Of a stretch of 64,000 nt of DNA, positions 20,713-30,484 are shown piece after piece. The stretch is from Bathynomus jamesi. Its lineage: Eukaryota; Arthropoda; Malacostraca; Isopoda; Cirolanidae. Below the pieces are notes generated by a model. That model was not told the DNA's origin. It saw nothing but the letters and a program-made list of their open reading frames with translations, and did no database searches. The stretch lies in the NCBI GenBank assembly GCA_023014485.1, contig JAJOZX010012025.1:49370-113369 (forward strand). Reading direction: 5' to 3'. Numbering within the stretch: position 1 is the first letter of the stretch; each line of letters begins with the position of its first letter. The position numbers and the translations under genes were made by a program.

Positions 20713-20994
20713 TTGCTTGAGAACGAAACACCGGATTTTATCGAACCCAATATGTGGCCGGCTAGTAGCCCCGATCTTTCACCACCAGATTATAGTGTTT
20801 GGGAAGCCTTGAAGTCCAAAGTTTACATCCCTGGTACCAATATAAGAAACATAGATGAACTACGCGAAAGAATTCTGCTCGGCTGGGAGAACGTGTCTCA
20901 ACGATATGTAAACAGGTGCATTGATCAGTGGCGTCCACGTTTGGAGGCCTGCGTTGAGCAGGAAGGGGGACACATTGAGCAACTTCTCAATTAA
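20713..20994 (+). pseudogene. DD37D mariner transposase C-terminus, right arm
   Basis: A plus-strand copy of the left-arm segment, open for 93 codons. It includes MWPASSPDLSPPDYSVWEAL and WRPRLEACVEQEGGHIEQLL. The QDGAP motif just upstream is present only in another frame and degraded. The two arms differ at several residues, so they diverged after the inverted duplication or come from two copies. Confidence 0.75.
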
Positions 20995-21108
20995 GACGAA
21001 CAACATGCTAGGTAAGCATGTATGAAGTTTGGGAGCTCTAATCCCCTTACTTTTTTTAATATGACAGTTTACCTGTAAGGGGTCATTCTTTTACCCACCC
21101 TGTATATA

Positions 21109-22433
21109 CAGGGTGTCCCAAAAGTCCCTATCTATTTTGTTGAAATAGGCTGAATTTCAAATAAATGTTACACTGACCTGAATACAGATGTATTTCTATA
21201 CAAATTACATGTATTACACCATTAAAATCTTTAATTAGTAGTTTCCACATGTGCTCCATCTGTATTTCTGCAACTCTCAAAGCGGTCAGCTGCATTGCGG
21301 AACACATTTCCGAGCATTTCAGGGGTTATTTTCTCTACTGCTTGCCTAATGCGATCTCGCAGATCTGGTAAATCTCGAATATTTCTGCGATAGACCTCTG
21401 ATTTAATGAAACCCCAAACAAAGAAATCCAATGGGGTCAAATCTGGAGATCGCGCTGCCCAGGGCCTATTTCTCCCACGTCCAATCCAACGATTTGAAAA
21501 ACGCTCGTTTAGGTATGTCTGAACAATTCTGGCATAATGACATGGTGCCCCATCCTGCTGAAAGACTACATTGTCGAGAATGCCATCTTCAAGAAGTTGA
21601 GGTTCTAGAAAATTTTGAAACATATCAAAGTAAACAGGCCCTGTCATAGTAGCCTCTGCAAAGAAAAAGGGCCCGTAAAGCTTAGACTTCTTCATTCCAA
21701 GCCACACGTTGACTTTAGGTGAGTTTCTTTCCCATTCAGTGAACTCAGTTGACTTTTCATTAGCCCAGATGCGACAATTATGTCGATTGATTTTACCACA
21801 GGTGTGAAAAGTCGCCTCATCGCTAAACAAAATGTGGTCCATTAAATTGTTATTTTGGATTTGTTCGACCAGTTCCGCACACATTGCTGCTCTTTTTGGA
21901 AAATCTTCCTCGTGTAAGCTGTGTTACAGCTGGATGTGATACTTCTTCTTCAGCGTCGAACGCAAGATTCTGTGAACAGTTGTTTTGGGTATGGTCAATC
22001 TGTGGGATGCTTGGCGAACTGACATTCTTTGATCGTCTTTGAACATTATGCGAACAGATTCAATGTGTTGTTGTACTGTTCTTGGGCGTCCACCTCTTCC
22101 TTCATCATGCACAGATCCAGTCCTTTTGAATTTGTTCACCAATTCACGAATTGCTTTATCTGTCGGTCCAGGCTTATGAAACCTTCTTGAGAATCGGTCT
22201 CTAATTTCACATTTCATTCCTCTGATGCGACATGTTACTATCATAACGCGTTCATGCACATCCATCACCAATGATATGGATCTGAAAAAATTAATTAAAA
22301 ATTTAAAAATAATTAAAATAGAAATCTAATGCATGTATTTGTCTAGAAAGGTGCATGCAATCATGTCATTAAAACATTCATTTGAAATTCAGCCTATTTC
22401 AACAAAATAGATAGGGACTTTTGGGACACCCTG
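21109..22433 (-). mobile_element. DD41D mariner, full length
   Basis: A 1325-bp element with nearly perfect inverted repeats of about 57 bp (starting CAGGGTGTCCCAAAAGTCCC), TA on both sides and a transposase gene of normal length. It lies 6 bp from the foldback element. It is the best preserved of the DD41D copies here. Confidence 0.92.
21231..22271 (-). pseudogene. DD41D mariner transposase with a single in-frame stop
   Basis: The transposase reads from the ATG at 22269-22271 to 21231 in one frame, about 346 codons, interrupted only by TAA at 21924-21926. The N-terminal part has two helix-turn-helix motifs (VMIVTCRIRGMKCEIRDRF; PKTTVHRILRSTLKK). The catalytic part has HILFSDEATFH, VVFQQDGAPCHYAR and RSPDLTPLDFFVWG. 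The last two Asp are 41 residues apart, the spacing of the rosa-like DD41D group. All three acidic residues are present. The enzyme would cut and paste the element at TA. One reverting base change would reopen it, so it died recently. Confidence 0.88.
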
Positions 22434-22435
22434 TA

Positions 22436-22555
22436 TATGCCCCTGGGTGGTGTAGTGGTTAGCGTCGCTGACTACGAATCCATCGGCCCCGGGATCGAAA
22501 CCCGGTAACGGCAGCCGGAGCGAAGCAAAACCCAGTTGTTCATCCTTCCATACAA
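22436..22555 (+). repeat. tRNA-derived SINE, type 1
   Basis: A tRNA-like head has an A-box-like GTGTAGTGGTTAGCG and a B-box-like GGGATCGAAACCC, followed by a tRNA-unrelated body and an AATAAAG-like tail. The cloverleaf is imperfect and no CCA or terminator follows, so it is not a tRNA gene. It lies directly after the TA of the mariner. Confidence 0.7.
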
Positions 22556-22560
22556 TAAAG

Positions 22561-22725
22561 AAAGTGGTTGGTAGATAAATGGGTACCCTGGGTGGCCTAG
22601 TGGTTAAAAAGCTGGGCTGCTAGTGGGGTGTGGTTCGGATTCCACGTTAAGTTGTAGGTCTAAGGTGGAGTGAAAAGCTTGCCCTTCGTCAGAATGAACA
22701 ATTCGGGCAGAAGCTAACCAAAGGT
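22561..22725 (+). repeat. tRNA-derived SINE, type 2 (B box damaged)
   Basis: Begins GGTTGGTAGATAAATGGG, then CCTAGTGGTTAAAAAGC (A box). It continues with TTCGGATTCCACGTTAA and the body GTAGGTCTAAGGTGGAGTG and GAACAATTCGGG. The same unit, with an intact B box, is at 46231-46437. This copy lacks the segment that holds the B box. It joins the type 1 SINE head to tail. Confidence 0.75.
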
Positions 22726-22738
22726 GTGTGTGTATACA

Positions 22739-24366
22739 CAGGGTGTCTCATCATGTGGGACGCACTTTCAGAATGGATTCAGGATCTGAAAAAAATGAAA
22801 GAAGTTTATATAAACATATGCCTGAAATCGCTTTGTTTCCGAATTACAGCCCGTTATGAGTTCCAGCAAGTATCCGACTTACCTTTAAAGGAAGTGCTCA
22901 AAATGACCGCCTTGCGTTTGAATACACGCCTGAACACGCTTCGTCATAGACTGCCTGGCACGTTCAAACATTCCAGATATTGCTCGGATTTTCTGGCATC
23001 CTTGTTCTATACGTTGGCGAAGCATTCCAACGTTGTCAATGGGTGTCACGTAAACGATGGATTTCACATGACCCCACAGGTAAAAGTCGAGTGGATTCAG
23101 GTCCTGGAGCGAGCAGGCCCCACACAATGGGTCCTCCACGGTCTATCCATTTATCAGGGAAATGGTCATCCAAATAGTCTCTGGCTACTCGACTAAAATG
23201 AGGCGGAGCGCCGTCATGCATAAACCACATACGACGTCGGACACCAAGAGGAACGTCATCCAATAAATCGCTTTAATCATTCCTTAAAAAATTGGAATAG
23301 GATTCTTCTGTTAATCTTCCAGGCAAAACAAAGGGACCGATTAAGTTGTCGGCAATAACTCTTGCCCATACATTGATATTAAATTGTTGTTGGTGCCTTG
23401 ACTGGATGATGGCATGCGGATTCTCTTCTGCCCAGTGATGAGTGTTGTGAAAATTGGTCACGCCATTTCTTGTGAAGGCAGCCTCATCAGAAAACAACAC
23501 GGAGGATAGAAAAAGAAGATCGCGAGCACACTGTTGAAGAAACTAAGTACAAAAAGCCTCTCGTGGTAGGAAATCAGCTTCAGTAAGGCCTCGTACTCTC
23601 TGAATGTGATATGGGTAAAGCTGTTGTTCCCGTAAAATTCTCCACACAGTTGTGTATCTTACACCCTCTGCTGTTGCTATCCTTCGGGTGCTGACACCAG
23701 GATGTTCCTCCACGCGATTCAGGACCCGCTCCTCCAACTCAACAGTTCTGGCGCTGATTGGTCTACCACCATCTGAAACTCACTTGTTGAATGATCCTGT
23801 ATCACCAAGACGCTCGTCTATTCTCTGAAAGGTCTTCTTATCCGGCAGACGGCGATTCGGAAACCTTTCTGCATACAGACGTCTTGCTGCGGCCGTATTA
23901 CACTCGGCAAGTCCATACATGAGATGCATGTCTGCCATTTTTCTGTTTGAATAAGCCTCCATTCTCACTTCAAATGCGCGCTATCACTGAATAGTACAAA
24001 AGCTTTTAAGTTTTTTTTCACAAGACTGCACTTATTCACGGTAAGAAGTTACGAATACGAACAGTGAAACACCGCGATGCACCTCTGACTGACTGATGGC
24101 TCTACACTCAACGATATTGAAACATGTCATAGAGTGTACGAAACATTACAATCGGCAAGGCCATACATGAAATAAGTCTCGTACACACTCACAAACATTG
24201 TTGGCAAGCAGTGTTTGTAAACAGTTTGCGGAAAGAATTGCTGGAACAAAAAACGGGCTGTAACTCGGAAACATAGCGATTTCGGGCATATGTTTATATA
24301 AACATTTTTCATTGTTTTCAGGTCCTGAATCCATCCTGAAAGTGCGTCATACATGTTATGAAACAC

Positions 24367-24370
<4 letters not shown>
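22739..24370 (-). mobile_element. Mariner (DD41D-like), decayed, long inverted repeats
   Basis: The inverted repeats of about 120 bp start CAGGGTGT and contain CGCACTTTCAG and TATAAACATATGCC. The left end abuts GTGTGTGTATA; the right end abuts a (TG)n. The minus strand holds a complete but broken transposase. Confidence 0.85.
22885..23968 (-). pseudogene. Decayed mariner transposase, multiple breaks
   Basis: In order on the minus strand: an N-terminal domain (23968-23780), a linker and helix-turn-helix (ELEERVLNRVEEHPGVSTRR, VRYTTVWRILREQQ), the first catalytic motif VLFSDEAAFTRNG, then FMHDGAPPHFSRVARDYL and the final motif LNPLDFYLWGHVKS. Stops and frameshifts occur near 23780, 23540, 23275 and 23110. 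The three acidic residues are still readable. The Asp-Asp spacing is about 41, allowing for the indel. The copy is old compared with its neighbour at 21109. Confidence 0.82.

Positions 24371-24398
<28 letters not shown>
24371..24398. repeat. (TG)n microsatellite
   Basis: About 14 TG units lie between the mariner end and the start of the LTR at 24399. Confidence 0.95.
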
Positions 24399-24403
<5 letters not shown>

Positions 24404-24516
24404 ACCCTTCCGTCTTCGGCTTTGGTCGGTTCGAAGTTGACGGAGGTTCTGGTTAGGTGGCAGCAACGGATTTGTTACTCTGGAATAGCTGATACCGTAT
24501 AGCAGGGCCGGATTAA

Positions 24517-25714
24517 CCATTAAGCAAAATAAGCCCGTGCTTAGGGCATCAAGGGAAGGGGGGCACCACAGAAATTTTCCGTTGTCGGATTTACCATGGA
24601 TTTATTATACTATTATAATCGCGGCTTATAGCCTATAAGCTGTTGAAAACTGAATTATATATATTCATATATAGTATTTATTTTTTTTCATTGTTTGAAT
24701 TTGTAGTGAACAACAACCCTTTTGAGAGAATAAATATATTTCGTTGTAATCACACACTTTACGCTTTGCGTTATTATTTTGTTTATATCAAATCTTTGAG
24801 CGCCATATTAAAAATACATATAGATTAAATATTTTCGTGTGCTATAGGAAGTTATTCTGAACGTGTGATTTGTGCATATAATATTAAATATATATTTTAC
24901 ATAATCATTTGGTATTGTTTTACAGAAAGATTTAGGTTTATAGAATTGTAATATAAATTAATATTAAAATAAAAGAAACTATAAACTCTCTATATTGCTG
25001 TTGTATCAAGTGATGTTTATCACGGCCATTATAATAATAAGATATACTGACCTAAGTTAATTAGCGTTGAAGAAGTTTATCTGTTGCTCTCTCTTCTTCT
25101 CTAGGGTAAGTCTATGAAGTGTACTTTATTTGTATATATAACAATATTTTATCATACACGTATCTTTATTTTATAATTTATTTATCTATTGTCATAACAG
25201 TATAAAAGAATTTAGATTGTAATAACCAGAGTGAATAATTTGTAATGTATATATAACATCAAACGTAGTTAGGACAATTTAGGCCCTAAGCAAATGTTCA
25301 TATTTCCTATAATTAAATATTGTGTTTTAAATAAATAAATAAATGTAAATATAAAATGTGGCTCGTTAATAGTGAAATGTTAATATTGATATTTTTATAG
25401 ATTGCGTATTATTAATTCTAATGTTAAGTATTTTTATTTTATAGGTTTCGGTTCCTTCTTTCGGTTCCTTCTTTTGGTTCCTTCTTTCGATTTGATTTGT
25501 ATTCAACATTTCGAGTTGATATTTCGGTTGAGTTATATTTAATTGCCACTTATATTTAAATTGCCACTTTGGTTGTGTACGGTTCCCATTTTGTCTTTCT
25601 GAGAATAAAAGAACAAAGCCAAGATTGTGATATGTGTAACTGTGTTGATTGCCACATAATATACAAATAAAATATTCTTTTTATTTCTGTATTTTACAGA
25701 CCCCAAGAACCAAG
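24517..25714 (+). other. hAT 5' non-coding region with a probable leader intron
   Basis: No coding sequence. A donor-like GGTAAGTC occurs near 25104, and a pyrimidine-rich acceptor TTCTGTATTTTACAG ends at about 25699, 15 bp before the transposase ATG (25715). A spliced 5' leader is likely. Three copies of TTCGGTTCCTTCTTT-like sequence are at 25446-25490. Confidence 0.5.
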
Positions 25715-28404
25715 ATGAAACGTGTTCAGTTAAGTGGTGCACAAAAGCGAAAACTATCAAAAGAGAAACAAGAGAAGACTTTGGATTTAGAGTCCAAGAC
25801 TGCAAAGCTGACTGATTTCTTCACACAAGTTCCACGACCACAACGTCAACATGATATACCGATTCTGAATCAAAACCAATCTCCGTCATCAGAAGTGGAC
25901 ACAAATACCACTTTGATCACTTCAAAATCAAAATATGATGACGTTGGAATCACCGAGGTGTCACAAGCAGGTTCATCTACCACATGTCTCACTACTGATC
26001 TCACTTTGCCTGTAAATTCTCTTGATACCTCTACTGCAAATGTTGATTCAAGTTGCTTTACAAGACATTCTGGGGTTGAAATAATTGCTGAAAATGAAAG
26101 TTTAGTGGACCATGGTGATGGTGGTGAAATGAATCAGTCTGCAGAAGATGAAGTAAATATAGCAAAAGATCCAGGGTTGTGGCTTGATTTCTCTGCTGAT
26201 GATGTGGCTTATTGGATTGCTTGTGGACCCAGTGACTGTCAACACCACAATGGGCCATTTGACAAGTCTTACCGGCATTTCAGTAGTGGCAAACCAGCAA
26301 GATACTGTTCACAAAAACTTTTCGTTGGGACAAAAGCCAATGGTGAGAAATACAAGAGAGAGTGGTTATTGTATTCACCATCAACAGGATCAGTTTACTG
26401 TTATGTTTGTAAACTGTTTGCTCCTAAAAATGTCTCACATTTTGTTATAAGAGAAGGGTTCAGTGACTGGCGAAATACTATTGTAATTGATCATCATGAA
26501 AAAAGCACTACTCACCGAGACTCTATGCTAACATACTTAACTCGCAGACAAGGTGCGGGGTTGGGACAACAGTTGGAAAAACAAATTCAGGAAGAGTGTG
26601 ATTACTGGGAACATGTCTTGAGGCGTGTCATAGCTGTTATTTGTACGTTAGCTGAACGTGGCTTGTCTTTTCGAGGAACAGAAGAAAGATTTGGATCATT
26701 GCAGAATGGGAATTTTTTAGGGCTGCTTGAGCTCATAAGCCGGTTTGATCCATTTTTAGCAGGTCACATTTTGAAATATGGAAATTCTGGCAAAGGAAAT
26801 CCTTCTTACCTGTCCAAAACCACCTGTGAGGAACTCATTCAACTAATGGCTCAAAAGGTCCACGCACTCATTGTTGACGAAGTAAAATCTTCTGGTTATT
26901 TTAGTTTGTCAGTTGATTCAACACCAGATCTATCACATATCGATCAGAGTTAAGTGTTGTACTTAGGTACTTAAAAGATGGACAGCCTATTGAACGCTTT
27001 TTAACCTTTCTGAAAATGAAAAGCCATACTGGTGAGGAAATGGCAAATCAGGTGTTGCAGTACTTACGTGAAGTTTGTAAGCTAAACTTTTCAAAATGTA
27101 GGGGTCAATCTTACGACAACGCTGCCAACATGTCTGGGCGTTATAAGGGGATGCAGCAAAAAATTTTAGAAACAAACAAGTTTGCTATATATGTGCCCTG
27201 TGCAGCCCATTCACTAAATCTGGTAGGCCGAAGTGCTGTTGACTGCTGTCAAGAGGCGGTTAATTTCTTCTCTACAGTGCAGTTGCTCTATACCTTTTTT
27301 TTAGCCTCAACCAGCAGGTGGGAAATTCTTAAAGGTTGTATTGGAAATGAAAGTGTCTTAAAATCCCTCTCTGATACCAGATGGGAGGCACATGCTATGG
27401 CAACAGCAGCAATTTTGAAATCTTTCCTTAAAATTTTAGAAGCGTTAGAATGTATAGCTGAAGACCAGTCACAAAAGGGAGACACTAGAAGAGAAGCAAA
27501 TAATATTGCAAATAAGATGCAAGAGCTAGAATTCGTTTTTATGTTGAATTTTTGGGATGAGATTTTGCAAAATTTTCATAGAGTAAGCAAAGTTCTACAG
27601 AATAAGGATGTGAACTTAAAAACATGTGCAGATCTGTATGGATCATTAGCTGACCAACTGTGCACTTCACGAGATGAATTTGAAAGATATGAAGCAGCTA
27701 CAAAGGAAATGCTACCAGATGTTGATTACAAGGCAGCTCAAACTCGCAAACGTATCAGAAAGAAGGTACCCAATGACGGAGATGCACCAGAAGTATATCT
27801 GAATGCCAGAGATAAATTTCTTATCACCACCTTTTACACAATTGTTGACAAACTTGAAACTGAGATGAGAAGAAGAGGAGAGATATACAAAGAAATAGCA
27901 GAGAGATTTTCTTTTCTAAGTGATGTGCCACATAATGTCACCACTTCATCATCTACTGAAATTGAAAGGTATTCTCAGGGTTGTAAAAAGATGATTGATG
28001 CTTACCCAGAGGACTTGAACACTAATTTCTCTGCTGAGCTTCAGCAGTTTCACTCATATGTGTGCCATAAGTTCAGTGCAAAAAAAAATGTAAAAACAAG
28101 ATTCAGTCATGCTGAACTTTATAAAATAATTGTAGAAGACAATATTGAGTGTGCCTTCCCAAATGTAGAAATTGCCTTTCGTATATTTTTAACATTAATG
28201 GTCACAAATTGCTCAGCTGAGCGTTCATTTTCTCAGTTGAAGTATATTAAAAATACCAACAGAACAACTATGCAACAAGGCAGGCTGGATGCCTTATCTC
28301 TACTAAGTATAGAAGCAGATGTGTTACGTAAGATTAGTTTTGAGGATCTGATCAAAGACTTTGCAATTAAAAAAAGTAGGAGAAAACTTTTCAAATATAA
28401 ATGA
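25715..28404 (+). pseudogene. hAT transposase (zinc finger MYM-type 1-like), one frameshift
   Basis: This protein of nearly 900 codons is split by one frameshift near 26945. The N-terminus (MKRVQLSGAQKRKLSKEKQ) is basic. A TTF-type zinc finger follows around FSSGKPARYCSQKLF and SVYCYVCKLFAP. Next is the DUF4371 RNase H-like core with the catalytic Asp motifs SLSVDSTPD and GQSYDNAANMSG. The C-terminal dimerisation domain is CSAERSFSQLKYIKN. The likely start is ATG 25715, downstream of a splice acceptor. It cuts hAT ends and makes 8-bp duplications. Apart from the single indel (around a GATCAGAGTTAAG stretch) everything is open, so the copy is young or recently dead. Confidence 0.9.
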
Positions 28405-28520
28405 AGTGGAAGTATACAAAAATAAACATTATTTTCCATCTTACTGTAAGTTTTGTTTCATTTCAAAAAATAAAATTTTATTTTATGGTTTATTTTTGTT
28501 TATATTTTGAATTACATATA

Positions 28521-29468
28521 AGCACACCGGACAAAAAATTAGTCACCCCTCTCAGAATGTACCTAATAACGTGTGACGGCGCCTCTGGCCTTGATAACCG
28601 CACGAATCCGGCGAGTTTAGTATGCGGAGATACGCCTGCTGGTTCAAATTCATCGTCACTGGAACGAGAGGGCCCATTTCGTGGTACGAAAAACATTCCC
28701 AGAACATCACGGAACCACCTCCAGCCTGAACAACACCTTCGACGCATTCAGGATTAAAGGCTTCATTGGACCTGCGATGTACTCGTCGCCTCCCATCACT
28801 GGAGAACAAACAAAAACGGGACTCATCGGACCAAATTACACGTTTCCAATCTGCCGCAGTCCAGTTTTTGTGCCTCTGTGCCCATTTATAACGTGCCAAG
28901 TTGTGACTTGCTGTTAACAGCGGCCTCTTCCGTGGTACCCTGCTCCAGATGTCCATCGCAAGCAGTTCTCGTCGCAATGTCCGTTCGGAAATTGGTCGCT
29001 GGAGAACCTCATTGGTTTCTTGGAGCAATTGTTCTCTGGTTTGAAAACGATTTGCAGTTACTAGACGAGAAACATGGCGGCGGTCCCTATTGTCGAGAAT
29101 TGTTTTCCGGCCACAGTTACGCCGTCGATTTTCAGTTGATTGCGAACTACACCACTCTTTGTAAACTCGCTGGACAGTACGCGTTGACACACCAACAAAT
29201 TGGGCTACTTCAGACATTTTGTGTCCGTGGGCTCTGCCAAACACGATGGCTCCTTTTTGCCACTGAGTAACGTCTGCCTCACGACCCATTTTGCAGACTA
29301 TATCCAACACACACTTTGTTCTTCACCACCTCACGAAACAGATCTGATCCTGTGTGCTACGTCACCGCTACTTGTCACTTACCAATGCTACATCAGCGCC
29401 CTCTGTGTGACCTTGAACTTCCTACTATCGGTGCTAGTAGGGGTGACTAATTTTTTGTCCGGTGTGCT
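28521..29468 (-). mobile_element. Tc1-like element, internally deleted, inside the hAT
   Basis: A 948-bp element with inverted ends AGCACACCGGACAAAAAATT and TA on both sides (28519-28520, 29469-29470). It lies in the 3' non-coding part of the hAT. The transposase lacks its C-terminal part, so this copy depends on another source. Confidence 0.92.
28552..29310 (-). pseudogene. Tc1-like transposase lacking the second and third catalytic residues
   Basis: Starts at or near MGREADVTQWQKGAIVFGRA and shows two helix-turn-helix domains (MSEVAQFVGVSTRTVQRVY; RPISERTLRRELLAM). It then has the first catalytic Asp in RVIWSDESRFCLF and the glycine-rich box AGGGSVMFWECFS. After NQQAYLRIL the frame passes over a deletion into unrelated terminal sequence. 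The family normally continues for about 100 residues with the second Asp and Glu, which are gone. The DNA-binding half is intact. Confidence 0.88.
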
Positions 29469-30470
29469 TATATGGGGCACCAAAATCTTTTAAGTGCTTA
29501 GGGCCTCTAAAGGTCTTAATCCGGCCCTGCCGTATAGGGAATCGCAGTAGTTTTCTTCTATACTACTCTCCGATTTCTTCTTATAACGTATCGGGAAATT
29601 ATTTTTCTCTATTTAAGACTAAATTCTTTGAAGAGAGCAAAGCTCGAAGGAGAAGACAAAGATATTTCTTACTATATTTTACTACTAAAATGTTACAGGT
29701 AACGCTCAGCCTCTAAGTCTAGTCAGAATGAACATTGAACATTGGAGAAATTTTATGGGCTTTTATACTAAACTTCCTACTGACGTCATTATTATTTAAT
29801 GCTGGTTTTTTTTGTTATTATTATTATTCTTAATAGGCTGATTTACTTTACAAAACATTTAAAGACAAAACAAATAATTTTGATGAAGCAATGTGTAAAC
29901 TGCTAAGCAAGAGGAATCCATATTTTATTTAAACCGTATATTGACAGCTCTGATGTTATCATGATCTGCCGAGTTAACTAAAAATGGAATTGAAATATGC
30001 CTTCCCATCATGAATTACAAAGAAACAGGCACATGGCGAAAATTAAAGGCTTAAGATTAAAAATTAAACGTTAAGCAAGACATGACTTCATCTTTTACAA
30101 CGGAGAGAGAATGTATACAAAAATGAACGAGATTACATTATTAAGCTAAGTCTACGAAAATGATTAAGGTGTTTAAACAGAAATAGTTAACCAATTATAA
30201 AATAGAAAGCAAATCAAAAATGTATCCAAACTTGTGTCAGCGTTGTACGATTTGGGGTTTTATACAAAATAATTAAATAGTTTACAAGGAAATAATTCAC
30301 CAATTATAAAATAGAAAGCAAATCAAAATTTTATTCAAACTCGTGTCATACGATTTTGGACCTGATATGTAAAAATTAATATATGAATAAGAATATAAGG
30401 CTTATATAACTATTACGAAGTATCATCAGAATTATATGAATGAAGGGATTATTCATTGTTAATTTTTACA

Positions 30471-30484
30471 GGGCTCTTCCCTCT
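30471..30484 (-). promoter_or_regulatory. Polypurine tract of the host LTR element
   Basis: On the minus strand AGAGGGAAGAGCCC directly precedes the LTR start TGTAAAAATT. A purine run touching the 3' LTR is where plus-strand DNA synthesis starts. It fixes the element's orientation as minus and the left LTR as the 3' one. Confidence 0.75.

Larger units (their letters stand above)
20159..21102. mobile_element. Foldback built from two inverted DD37D mariner ends
   Basis: A 944-bp palindrome. The left arm (20159-20680) carries a minus-strand transposase C-terminus, and the right arm (20690-21102) carries the same segment on the plus strand. The outer ends CAGGGTGAGTAAAA and TTTTACCCACCCTG are bordered by TA. 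Each arm encodes the last half of a mariner transposase and no DNA-binding domain. The left arm has YTFQQDGAPAQRARQ and SPQDYGVWE; the right has SSPDLSPPDYSVWE. The Asp-Asp spacing is 37 residues. Confidence 0.85.
24503..29529 (+). mobile_element. hAT element (ZMYM1-like transposase) with nested Tc1
   Basis: A 5027-bp element with 14-bp inverted ends CAGGGCCGGATTAA and an 8-bp duplication CCGTATAG at 24495-24502 and 29530-29537. It encodes a long transposase with a single frameshift. A Tc1 element sits in its 3' end. The pre-insertion site is preserved in the partner LTR at 62761-62780, confirming both ends. Confidence 0.95.
24399..30470 (-). repeat. 3' LTR of the host element, split by a hAT
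   Basis: LTR sequence is at 24399-24502 and 29538-30470, about 1.04 kb in total. On the plus strand it begins TGTTAACCC and ends TTTTTACA. It matches 62669-63876 closely over its length. The hAT sits at CCGTATAG; the other LTR has the uninterrupted site GATACCGTATAGGGAATCGC at 62761-62780. Confidence 0.85.

Noticed and set aside
22440..22520. tRNA gene candidates in the tRNA-like segments (also 46255-46315)
   Set aside because: A and B boxes are present, but the cloverleaf does not close well, no oligo-T terminator follows, and a shared non-tRNA body points to SINEs.
28681..29493. Plus-strand frames opposite the Tc1 transposase
   Set aside because: They are shadows of the transposase on the other strand.
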